Assembly (NCBI GenBank): GCA_016702705.1 | Contig: JADJDM010000008.1 | Coordinates: forward strand, 62,001 to 126,000 | Origin: Bacteroidota bacterium | GTDB lineage: Bacteria > Bacteroidota > Bacteroidia > B-17B0 > Aurantibacillaceae | DNA: 64,000 bases | Direction: 5' to 3' | Shown: in pieces, positions 25,560 to 34,000 of the stretch | Layout of the letters: every line of letters starts with the position of its first letter | Numbering within the stretch: position 1 is the stretch's first letter | Made by a program: the position numbers and the translations under genes | Notes under the pieces: generated by a model | Databases searched by the model: none | The model's input: only the letters and a program-made list of their open reading frames with translations | What the model was told of the DNA's origin: nothing

Positions 25560-26147
25560 TTAAATAATCCTCAACAACCATAAAATCAATAAGATTAAAG
25601 CAATAACCAAAAGAATATTTATAAATCCTCCTAATCCAAAACCTCCACTTATTAAACCTAAAGCCCACAAAATCAACAATACTAAAATTACTATCCAAAG
25701 TAAGCTCAATCCATCGCCGCTGCTTGCAACCATACTTCTTTTACTAAAGAATGAACGTTTATTCTCTTTAGATGGAAATATTTTAAAAGTTGGAGCTGAC
25801 TTTAATAGATTTTTTGAAGCATGATGTGTTTTATTAACAACAGGCTTTTTGCTTGAACTAGCCATTAAAGTTGATTTATCTGTAATAGGATTCACAACTT
25901 CAGAGTTATTTGAATTATTTTCCTTTACAATTTCTTTTGAAGGAATTAAAACTGTTGATTCATTTGTTTTTTGATGAACAATTTTATTGTCTTCATTTTC
26001 TTTAGCTACTTTATGCTTGCCTTTATTATGGGCAATATAATATCCTTTTGTGTAATGACGCTTCGTGATCGAACCATTTGTCCCGCATGACGATACAAAG
26101 GCAATAATTAGTAAGCAAAATATATTTAATGTAATTATTTTTTTCAT
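25560..26147 (-). CDS. Lipoprotein with C-terminal lmo0937-like membrane segment
   Basis: 195 residues: a lipobox (LIIAFVSSC) near residue 21, a long low-complexity hydrophilic linker, then about 45 hydrophobic residues (LLWIVILVLLILWALGLISG.. and INILLVIALILLILWLLRII) that copy the pattern of the 50-residue lmo0937-like protein at 23809. This predicts an envelope protein tethered at both ends; it looks like a fusion of a lipoprotein tail to an lmo0937-type domain. Function unknown. Confidence 0.6.
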   Translation of the reverse strand: MKKIITLNIFCLLIIAFVSSCGTNGSITKRHYTKGYYIAHNKGKHKVAKENEDNKIVHQKTNESTVLIPSKEIVKENNSNNSEVVNPITDKSTLMASSSKKPVVNKTHHASKNLLKSAPTFKIFPSKENKRSFFSKRSMVASSGDGLSLLWIVILVLLILWALGLISGGFGLGGFINILLVIALILLILWLLRII

Positions 26148-26179
26148 TTTGATTGTTTTATTTTTTATTTAATTTTTAT

Positions 26180-26554
26180 TTATTGGAAATATTCTCTTAC
26201 AAATGCCTTTTGTTGATTTTCAGTCATTTTATCCGTGTCTATTGTTTCTACCTTTTTGAATTCTAAATCTCTATTAGTTCTCAGCAAATTCATTAGTTCT
26301 TTCTTAGCCTCCGTTTGACCAAACAACACAATTTCATCGTAATGACTTATAACTTCTGTTATGTTTTTGTAGTAAGAATGTAAATGACCTTGCTCCTTGT
26401 TATGCATTAAATTTTCGTTCTTACTAATGCTGTGCTTGTCGTGATGATCAAAATCTGATTTAATTACATTTGTAATAAATTCTTTACCAGCAGGTTCAAT
26501 AAGGTAAGCGCTACTATGATCCATGCACACGCCAATTAATTTTATTTGTTTCAT
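26180..26554 (-). CDS. eRF1/host-attachment-like cytoplasmic protein
   Basis: 124 residues from ATG 26554, preferred over an upstream in-frame ATG because the latter would read through the hairpin at 26573-26594. The sequence MKQIKLIGVCMDHSSAYLIE opens with a beta-strand carrying a DHS motif; later HLHSYYKNITEVISHYDEIVLFGQTEAKKELMNLL resembles the ribosome-binding eRF1 domain 3/host-attachment fold (an FGxxxAKxEL loop after a predicted strand). Bacterial members of this fold have been proposed to act on stalled ribosomes. The fold assignment is by eye and moderate. Confidence 0.5.
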   Translation of the reverse strand: MKQIKLIGVCMDHSSAYLIEPAGKEFITNVIKSDFDHHDKHSISKNENLMHNKEQGHLHSYYKNITEVISHYDEIVLFGQTEAKKELMNLLRTNRDLEFKKVETIDTDKMTENQQKAFVREYFQ

Positions 26555-26562
26555 TTTGTTTT

Positions 26563-26595
26563 GTTTAAATAAGCTTGCGCATTGCTGCGCAAGCA
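26563..26595 (-). terminator. Intra-operon hairpin/terminator
   Basis: GCTTGCGCA (26573-26581) and TGCGCAAGC (26586-26594) form a perfect 9-bp GC-rich stem with a TTGC loop. On the minus strand it is followed by TTATTT. It lies between the beta-barrel gene and the eRF1-like gene and may attenuate the distal genes. Confidence 0.6.
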
Positions 26596-26601
26596 TGTTA
26601 C

Positions 26602-27252
26602 TTAGTTATTGCTAAAAAATCTATATCCTATAGTCGCTTGGTACCAAACATTTTTGTAACGTGGAGTTGTAACTGTTCCGTCGCCATTATTATTTTGAAC
26701 ATCCCAACCAGCTCTTGCACCAAAAGTGAAATGATTTACATTAACATCAATACCACCTGTTAAGCACAAAGTGTTCTTACGTATATTATCTGTTTCAAAT
26801 TCTTGCTCTTGAGCAATGCTTGTACTTGCATTTGCAAAAACATCCTTTTGACTAATTAAATATGAATATTGAGGTCCTGCTACAATACTTAAGAAAGGAA
26901 CTGGCTTTACAGCAAACAATAGAGGTACATCAATATAATTTGTTGTACGTGTAAACTTATACGTACTACCTAAAATAACACCCGTAGCTTTAAATCCTTT
27001 TTGAGAAAATAATACTTCAGGTTGAATGCCGAAGAATTTACCTAAAGGAATCGAAGCAAAGGCTCCTACTGCAGCTCCAACTTTAGGGTCAGCACGAAAT
27101 GCCTCGCCTTGTTCATCATAAACATTTGAATAATTTGCTCCGCCTTTTAAACCAAACATCAACCTTCCACGCGAATCATTATCGCCATCTTGCGCAATTG
27201 CATTACCAGTTAAAGAAATAACTGCAGCAATTAATAAAATTGTCTTTTTCAT
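26602..27252 (-). CDS. PorT-like outer-membrane beta-barrel protein
   Basis: 216 residues with a signal peptide (LIAAVISLTGNAIAQ) and strands typical of the PorT/OMP_b-brl_2 family: LMFGLKGGANYSNVYD, FASIPLGKFFGIQPEVLFSQKGFK, YIDVPLLFAVKPVPFLSIVAGPQYSYLIS, and a terminal WYQATIGYRFF. It is likely a small outer-membrane barrel. Some family members serve T9SS, but this one sits among stress genes, so a structural role is just as likely. Confidence 0.75.
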   Translation of the reverse strand: MKKTILLIAAVISLTGNAIAQDGDNDSRGRLMFGLKGGANYSNVYDEQGEAFRADPKVGAAVGAFASIPLGKFFGIQPEVLFSQKGFKATGVILGSTYKFTRTTNYIDVPLLFAVKPVPFLSIVAGPQYSYLISQKDVFANASTSIAQEQEFETDNIRKNTLCLTGGIDVNVNHFTFGARAGWDVQNNNGDGTVTTPRYKNVWYQATIGYRFFSNN

Positions 27253-27253
27253 A

Positions 27254-27700
27254 TTATTTTGTATTAGTATTATTTACATTAAATTCATTAACAGCTTTCG
27301 CTAATTCAATCATATCATGTGTAAACTCATCTCTAAAAAGAATCCAACCTTCTTTACCCTCTTCTTTGTAGTTGTCCATTTTGTATTTCATGTCAGTATT
27401 CTTCTTCTCCAATTCAGCCACTTTAGCAACGTATTCTGCTTTTGCACCCTTCTTATCTTTTTCAATGCGAGCCTTAAACTCTGCAATACTTTTTTCATTA
27501 GCCGCAATAGCCTCTGCCTTTTCAACTCTATACTTTACAATTTCTTCAATGTATTCCTTATTAGCTTTATCTAAATCTACATTCGCCTCTGTTACTTTTT
27601 CTTCTGCGTTCTCCACTTTTTCTGCTGTAGTATTACAACTAGTTAGGGTTGAACCGATAATTAATGTTGTTACTGCAAATACTAAAATTGACTTTTTCAT
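27254..27700 (-). CDS. Coiled-coil lipoprotein
   Basis: 148 residues: a lipobox (GSTLTSC) followed by an almost continuous charged helix (EKVENAEEKVTEANVDLDKANKEYIEE, AKAEYVAKVAELEKKNTDMKYK). It looks like an Lpp-like or YtxH-like periplasmic coiled coil attached to a membrane. No named family. The stop codon is separated from the next start by one base. Confidence 0.6.
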   Translation of the reverse strand: MKKSILVFAVTTLIIGSTLTSCNTTAEKVENAEEKVTEANVDLDKANKEYIEEIVKYRVEKAEAIAANEKSIAEFKARIEKDKKGAKAEYVAKVAELEKKNTDMKYKMDNYKEEGKEGWILFRDEFTHDMIELAKAVNEFNVNNTNTK

Positions 27701-27722
27701 TTTGTTACTTATTATTATTGAT

Positions 27723-27911
27723 TTATAATTCAGAAATTAATTTGTGTAATTCTTCTTTTGTCTTTCCTAGTTTTATTTGGATTCTGCCTAGCATTTCATC
27801 TTGCTTGCCTTCTACCAATAACAAATCATTATCAGTTAACAAGGCGAATTTTTGTTTCAGCTTTCCTTTAGTTTCGTTCCAATCTCCTTTTAATTCAGTT
27901 ATATTTTTCAT
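27723..27911 (-). CDS. CsbD-family stress protein
   Basis: 62 residues starting at ATG 27911 (MKNITELKGDWNETKGKLKQKF). An upstream in-frame start at 27950 is excluded because it falls on the -7 box of the operon promoter. The LKGDWNETKGKLKQKFALLTDNDLLLVEGKQDEMLGRIQIKLGKTKEE pattern is diagnostic of CsbD, a small general-stress protein (sigma-B controlled in Bacillus) of unknown biochemistry. It is the first gene of the 27911-25302 operon. Confidence 0.9.
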   Translation of the reverse strand: MKNITELKGDWNETKGKLKQKFALLTDNDLLLVEGKQDEMLGRIQIKLGKTKEELHKLISEL

Positions 27912-27947
27912 TGCTCTTAATTTTATTGTGAAGTAATTTCCACGCAA

Positions 27948-28013
27948 CAAAGGTGAGCTAAACCGAAGCGGAATGTGTTACAAGGATTACTTGATAAGTT
28001 ACATGATTCACAT
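27948..28013 (-). promoter_or_regulatory. Island-type promoter 2 (CsbD operon)
   Basis: Minus strand: GTGAATCATGTAACTTA (core at 27998-28002), a second core TTGTAACACATT (27977-27981) 21 bp on, then 30 bp to TTTG of CACCTTTG (27948-27951). The transcript would start near 27940, which fixes the CsbD start at 27911. Confidence 0.8.
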
Positions 28014-28030
28014 ATTGAATGGTTAACAAA

Positions 28031-28063
28031 CAAAAAAGCACCGCCTAAACAAGCGGTGCTTTC
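28031..28063 (-). terminator. Intrinsic terminator after the OmpA-PD40 gene
   Basis: AAGCACCGC and GCGGTGCTT form a 9-bp stem around TAAACAA-type loop sequence. On the minus strand the stem is followed by TTTTTTG. It closes the 35168-28082 operon. Confidence 0.85.
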
Positions 28064-28081
28064 TAAAAGAGTTCTCTATTT

Positions 28082-30022
28082 CTATTTTTTTGTTATTATA
28101 AATTCTGTCCTTCTGTTTTTCTGATGATTTTCTTCCGAACATTCCGCAACAACTGTTCCTTCGCAAGCACAACCATTAACAAGTTTCGTTTCTCCATAAC
28201 CTTTTGATGTAACACGATTCGGATTTGAAATTCTACTTTTTATGTACGTAGAAGCTGATTTAGATCGTTGATTAGATAGTTTCATGTTGTATGCTTTTGA
28301 AGCCCTACAATCAGTATGAGAGCTTAATTCAATAGCCATTGATGGATTTTCGTTTAATACTTTCACAATTTTATCCAACTCCTTCTGCGCATCTGGTCGA
28401 ATGTTATGCTCATGAAAATCGTAATAAACAGGATTAAATTCAACTACTTTACCTAAATCATCTCCAACTTCCATCTTTGGAACAATAATTTTTTCTTCCT
28501 TCATAGTAAGCAAAACATCTGTCTTAATAATTAAATCTTTACCAAATGAATTGGCATTGCTGTTTCCCTCCATGTATTTTTCTTTCTTTCCGTTTAGTTT
28601 GAAATTCTTATCAGAAGCAACTGAGAATGAATATGCGCCATCATCCTTTGTAGTAACAGTATCCAATACATTTCCTTTATCATCTGACAAAGTAATGAAT
28701 GTTAAGGGTATAGCATGCTCTGTTTTATCCTTCGCAATTCCAATAATTCTTTTTCCAAAGTTTAGGTCTTTCAACAAATCAACAGTATACATATCATCAC
28801 TTCCCTTACCACCTGCTCTGTTAGATGAAAAATATCCTTTTTTTGTTTTATGATCAAGTACAGCTGCAAAATCGTCATTTTGAGTATTTACTGGAGCGCC
28901 TACATTGTAAACATTGTTTACTTCCTGACCACGTATAGAACAAACAAAAACATCCAATCCCCCAAGTCCATAACGACCGTTAGACGAGAAAAAAAGCGCA
29001 CCCATATTTCCATTATAAAAAGGAAACATTTCATCACCTTCAGTATTTATTTGATTACCTAGGTTTTCTGGTTTTGTCCATTCACCTTTTGCATCCTTTG
29101 TAGTTCTGTAAATATCTGCTTTACCAAAACCTCCCGGCATATTACTTGTAAAATACATAGTATCGCCTTTTGCCGTTAAGCAAGGATGTCCAACTGAATA
29201 ATCTTTATTGTTAAGGAAAAAGGGAACTGGCTTCGACCATTTCTTATCCTCCACTGAACGAAAATAAATTTCTAAGTTTACAATTTTTTCTCCCTTAGCT
29301 ACATTGCGGGTATTTCTTGTGAATGCCATGTAGTTTCCATCAGTAGTAAAACTTGCTGGGCCATCATTCATTTTGCCATTTATACTCTTATCAAAATCAT
29401 CCGCGTTCTTTAACTGATTATCTTTTACATCTGCTTCATAAATATTCAAATAAGGCAAACCATCGCGATTAGTTTTACGTTGAATCATTTTTGGCGTAGC
29501 TCTGCTTGAAGCGAAGACAACCTTTTCCTTATAATAACTCGCTCCAAAATCTCTTGCGTCTGTATTAATATCTAAATGATTTATTTTAAATGCACCCTGA
29601 TCCGCAACTAAATCATTAAACTTAGATTTATTAAGAACATAATCTTTAGCTCTTAAATCAGTTGGTTTTTGTTCAACAAATTTATCCATCCATTTATTTG
29701 ATTCATCATACTTAGCATCGTATCTTAAAATCATTGCATAATTATAATGGTCTTCAGGTAAATTACCGCCAGGAGTATTCACCAATTTAGAATAAGCTAC
29801 CTCTGATTGAATGTGCTGATGCATTTGATGATAACTATCCGCTAGCTTACGCTGTCCATCAACTGTAAGGTCTTTGGCATGAGTATAGGCGTCAATTGCA
29901 TCATCAAAAGAATAAACAAAATAGTATTTATCGCCCTTTTTTTCCTTTTTAGATTTTTCCTGTGCATTACTGTTCATTGCAAAACAAATAAATGCAATAA
30001 GTGGAATATATAATTTTTTCAT
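28082..30022 (-). CDS. OmpA-family protein with PD40/WD40-like propeller
   Basis: 646 residues: signal peptide (FICFAMNSNAQ), N-terminal TPR-like helices, a propeller with PD40-type repeats (GPASFTTDGNYMAFTRN, MYFTSNMPGGFGKADIYRT, FFSSNGRYGLGGLDVFV, GYFSSNRAGGKGSDDMY), a carboxypeptidase-regulatory-like beta domain, and a C-terminal OmpA peptidoglycan-binding domain (NPSMAIELSSHTDCRASKAYNMKLSNQRSKSASTYI, GYGETKLVN). This is the architecture of the outer-membrane proteins that accompany PorP/SprF in gliding/T9SS loci. It should link surface machinery to the cell wall. Confidence 0.88.
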   Translation of the reverse strand: MKKLYIPLIAFICFAMNSNAQEKSKKEKKGDKYYFVYSFDDAIDAYTHAKDLTVDGQRKLADSYHQMHQHIQSEVAYSKLVNTPGGNLPEDHYNYAMILRYDAKYDESNKWMDKFVEQKPTDLRAKDYVLNKSKFNDLVADQGAFKINHLDINTDARDFGASYYKEKVVFASSRATPKMIQRKTNRDGLPYLNIYEADVKDNQLKNADDFDKSINGKMNDGPASFTTDGNYMAFTRNTRNVAKGEKIVNLEIYFRSVEDKKWSKPVPFFLNNKDYSVGHPCLTAKGDTMYFTSNMPGGFGKADIYRTTKDAKGEWTKPENLGNQINTEGDEMFPFYNGNMGALFFSSNGRYGLGGLDVFVCSIRGQEVNNVYNVGAPVNTQNDDFAAVLDHKTKKGYFSSNRAGGKGSDDMYTVDLLKDLNFGKRIIGIAKDKTEHAIPLTFITLSDDKGNVLDTVTTKDDGAYSFSVASDKNFKLNGKKEKYMEGNSNANSFGKDLIIKTDVLLTMKEEKIIVPKMEVGDDLGKVVEFNPVYYDFHEHNIRPDAQKELDKIVKVLNENPSMAIELSSHTDCRASKAYNMKLSNQRSKSASTYIKSRISNPNRVTSKGYGETKLVNGCACEGTVVAECSEENHQKNRRTEFIITKK

Positions 30023-30040
30023 TTCTTTAGTTTTTATAGA

Positions 30041-30982
30041 TTAAAAATATCTTGGTGAGTGAATCTGCTTTTTACTTGGGAATATAAAATCATAGCGTAA
30101 CATGATTTCATGACTTCCCATATTGTATTTAAATGTTCTAAGTCCATAAGACCAATCAAACGAATAACCAATGTGTAATTGATTTGTAATATCAAATCCA
30201 ATTAATACACCAGCAGCATCACCTGTACGATACATACCACCAAGCAATAACTTTTTCCCAATAATAAACGACGCTGTTAAATCAGCTTGAATTGGAGCCG
30301 CAGCAGTTACTTTAACTAAGGTAGTAGGTTTAAAATCAAGATTATCACTTAATTTAATAACTGTTCCTGCAATTAAAAAGTAATGACGTTGTTCCTTTGC
30401 TGTTAGCGTACTCCCATTTACTTGATTAATTACCGAGTAAGAATTTTGCATCAAATTTGGAACCGACACACCAGCATAAAAGCGCTCGCGTGAATAATAA
30501 ATACCAGCTCCAAAATTAGGAGTGATGCGATTATTAATATTATTTTGAAAAGTTGGGTCGCCAATTTGATCCAAATTAAGTCCTTCTAAATTAGCTTGGA
30601 AAAATTTTGCACCACCACTTAAACCTAGAGCCAATTTCGACTTTTTGTTTAAGTTCATTCGGTATGCAAAATCAACTTTTATAGAGGTATTATTACTAAC
30701 TCCTATCTTATCATTTAAAACCGACAAGCCCATACCAATATGCTCACTTGCAATTGGTGAATGCATTGTTAAAGTTTGTGATGAAGGTGCTCCTTTAAAA
30801 TCAAGCCACTGAGAGCGATGCAATCCTGTAATTGTTAAAGCATCTCTGCTCCCCGCATAGGCGGGATTAACCGCCAGGGTATTGTACATATAATGTGTAA
30901 ACATAGGATCTTGTTGTGCATAAGTACTTGTTGTACCTATTAGCAAAACCGCTGCTGCTACTATTTTTTTTATTGTTTTCAT
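30041..30982 (-). CDS. PorP/SprF-family type IX secretion membrane protein
   Basis: 313 residues with a signal peptide (LLIGTTSTYAQ) and the family start QQDPMFTHYMYNTLAVNPAYAGSRDALTITGLHRSQWLDFKGAP. It is a 14-strand-type outer-membrane barrel. PorP/SprF proteins attach CHU_C-type cargo such as SprB adhesins to the cell surface and are usually encoded right beside that cargo. Here the upstream gene is exactly such a cargo and the downstream gene an OmpA-PD40 protein, so the three form a cargo, anchor and wall-link operon. Confidence 0.92.
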   Translation of the reverse strand: MKTIKKIVAAAVLLIGTTSTYAQQDPMFTHYMYNTLAVNPAYAGSRDALTITGLHRSQWLDFKGAPSSQTLTMHSPIASEHIGMGLSVLNDKIGVSNNTSIKVDFAYRMNLNKKSKLALGLSGGAKFFQANLEGLNLDQIGDPTFQNNINNRITPNFGAGIYYSRERFYAGVSVPNLMQNSYSVINQVNGSTLTAKEQRHYFLIAGTVIKLSDNLDFKPTTLVKVTAAAPIQADLTASFIIGKKLLLGGMYRTGDAAGVLIGFDITNQLHIGYSFDWSYGLRTFKYNMGSHEIMLRYDFIFPSKKQIHSPRYF

Positions 30983-31016
30983 TTTTTAAAATTTTTATAT
31001 AATGTGTTAGTATTGA

Positions 31017-34000
31017 CTATTTATTTAAGTAAATAGTTCCTTTATAAACTGGAGTTCCATCTTTTAAGTCAAGTAAGTAGAAGTAAGTACCAACTGGTAA
31101 GTCATCGCCACCAACTCTAATACCCATTTCAGCTTTACCATCCCACTCATTTTTGTATGGACTTGCTTCGAAAACTTTATTTCCCCAACGATTAAAAATT
31201 GTAAATTCATTTTTGGAGAATCTATTAATTCCTCGAATAACAAATAAATCGTTTATTAAATCTCCATTAGGAGAAAAACCTTCTGGTATATTAAAATCAG
31301 TTGGAAATGTTTCGACAGAAGAAAAGTTGTTTGAGAAATTAGGGTCTGTTTCATTTCCTTGAACCAATGCATTGTTCACATAATTTCCATCAGCAATAAC
31401 TGTAGCAGTAATTGTTAATGTTGCCGATGCACCATTTGCAAAGTTTCCAATTGTCCAAACTCCAGTAGTAGCATTATACGAACCTGTTGTTACAGTTGAC
31501 GAAACAAATACATAACCACTTTGTAAAACATCAGTAACTTCTACACCTGTTGCATTAGTTGGGCCATTGTTTGTTGCAGTAATTGTAAATACAACCGTTG
31601 TACCAATAAATGGAATAGTATCATCAACTGTTTTAGTAATACTTAAATCTACATCATTACACACATTAACTGCAACAATTGCTGAGGAAGTTAATGAACC
31701 ACATGAATTAACAGTAACCACTAAATCATACGTTCCTGCATTTATTGCTGTTGCAGAAAGTATTGTTGGATTTTGTGTAGTTGAAGAGTATCCGTTTGGA
31801 CCAGTCCAATTATACGTTGCATTTAAAACTGCTTGTGCAGATAAATTTATTGAATTACCTATACAAACTGGAGAGTTGCTACTAGCAACAGCTACCGGAA
31901 TTAGTGTAATAGTTAAGGCAACATTTACTGAAGTATCAGTTGGAGAACAAGCTCCGCTAATAACCACATTATAAAATGATGAAGTATCAGAGATAGATGC
32001 AGGATTAATTGTTAAGGTTGCTGTAGTAGCGCCTAAAATATTTCCGCCGTCAACTAAATCTACACTTCCTTTTCTCCATTGGTATGTTAAAGTTGAACCT
32101 GTTGCTGCAACTGAAAAACTAACTGAAGTTCCTGCACAAATTGCTTGGCTTAAAGGTTGAGTAATAATCATTGGGCTATTTAATTGCAATGAAACATTTA
32201 TTGATGTATCATTTGGTGCACATCCTCCAATTATAACAACATTATAAAATGATGATGTATCAGAGATAGTTGCTGGATTAATAGTTAAAGTTGCAGTTGT
32301 AACACCTGAAATATTTCCTCCATCAATTAAATTTACAGTTCCTTTTCTCCATTGGTAAATTAATGAAGAACCTGTTGCATTTACAGAAAAACTAACCAAA
32401 TCACCTGAACATGCCGTTTGACTTACAGGTTCAGTAGTAATAATTGGACTATTTAATTGCAATGAAACATGAACTGATGTATCACTTGGTGGACATGTTC
32501 CTGTAATAACAAGGTAATAATTTGAAGAAGTATCAGAGATAGAAATCGGACTAATTGTTAAGGTTGCTGTTGCAGCTCCCGAAATATTTCCTCCATTAAT
32601 TACATCTGTATTTCCTTTTCTCCATTGGTACGTAAGGTTTGAACCTGTTACAGTTGCAGAAAAAACAACTGAGTTTCCAATACATGATACTTGTGAACTA
32701 GGTTCTAAAGTAATAAGTGGTGCAGTTTCAATAAGTAATGAAACAAATATTGATGTATCATTTGGAGAACATCCACCAATTATAACAACATTATAAAATG
32801 AAGATGTATCTGTAATAGTTGCTGGATTAATTGTTAAGGTTGCTGTAGTAGCACCTAAAACATTTCCGCCATCAATTAAATCTACATTTCCATTTCTCCA
32901 CTGATAAGTTAAAGCTGAACCTGTTGCATTAACTGAAAAACTAGCTGAGTTACCCGAACAAATTGTTTGACTTAAAGGTTCTGAAATAATAATTGGTCCG
33001 TTTAATTGCAAAGAAACAAATATTGATGTATCGTTTGGAGAACAAGCTCCACTTACAACTACATTATAAAAAGAAGAAGTGTCTGTAATACTTGCAGGAT
33101 TAATTGTTAAGGTTGCTGTTGTAGCTCCAGAAATATTTCCTCCATCAATCAAATTAGTTGTTCCATTTCTCCACTGATATACAAGTGATGAACCAGTAAC
33201 ATTAACTGAGAAGTTAATTAAATCACCCGAACAAGCCGATTGACTTAAAGGTTCTGAAACAATAATTGGATTACCCAACATTAAAGAAACAAAAAGAGAA
33301 GTATCATTTTGCGCACAAGCACCTTGATCAATAATCACAACATTATAAAATGATGATGTATCAGAAATACTTGCTGGGTTAATTGTTAAGGTTGCTGTTG
33401 TAGCTCCAGAAATATTTGCCCCATTAATTAAATTTACATTGCCTTTTCTCCATTGATAAGAAATGTTTGAACCAGTTGCTGTAACAGAAAAATTAACTAA
33501 ACTTCCTGCACAACCACCAGTTTGACTAATAGGCTCAACTGTAATTACAGCTGGACTTGAAATAATTAAAGCAGCATCAGGAGAAGTGAAATTCCCTCCA
33601 CAGCCACCACTTGTAATAACAACATTATAATCTGTTGCTGCAGCCGATAAACCTACTGGATTAATAGTTAATGTTGCAGTTTGTGCGCCTGAAATATTTC
33701 CAGCGTCAACTAAATTTGTATTTCCTTTTCTCCATTGGTATAAAAGACCAGTTCCACTTGCATTTACAGAAAAGCTTGCAGAACCGCCTACGCATGCTGT
33801 ATCATTTACAACTTGCGCATCTATAGTTATTGAAGAAGGAATCGTTACCGTTACTGCTGTTGTAGTAATTGCACCATTTATAGTAAGTGCTCTTCCATTG
33901 ATTTCAACACCAGGTTGTAATAAAAAAGCACCATCAACAATCATTGTTCCGTTAAATATTGAATTTACTCCAATATCAACTGCGCCATTTATTTTCCAAA

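Noticed and set aside
27723..27950. Longer CsbD frame starting at 27950
   Set aside because: That start lies on the -7 box of the operon promoter; the transcript begins downstream of it, and the family sequence begins at the 27911 methionine.
31900..33815. Regularly spaced repeats resembling a CRISPR or minisatellite array
   Set aside because: The period is about 245 bp, the repeats are fully coding and each corresponds to one Ig-like module of the adhesin.
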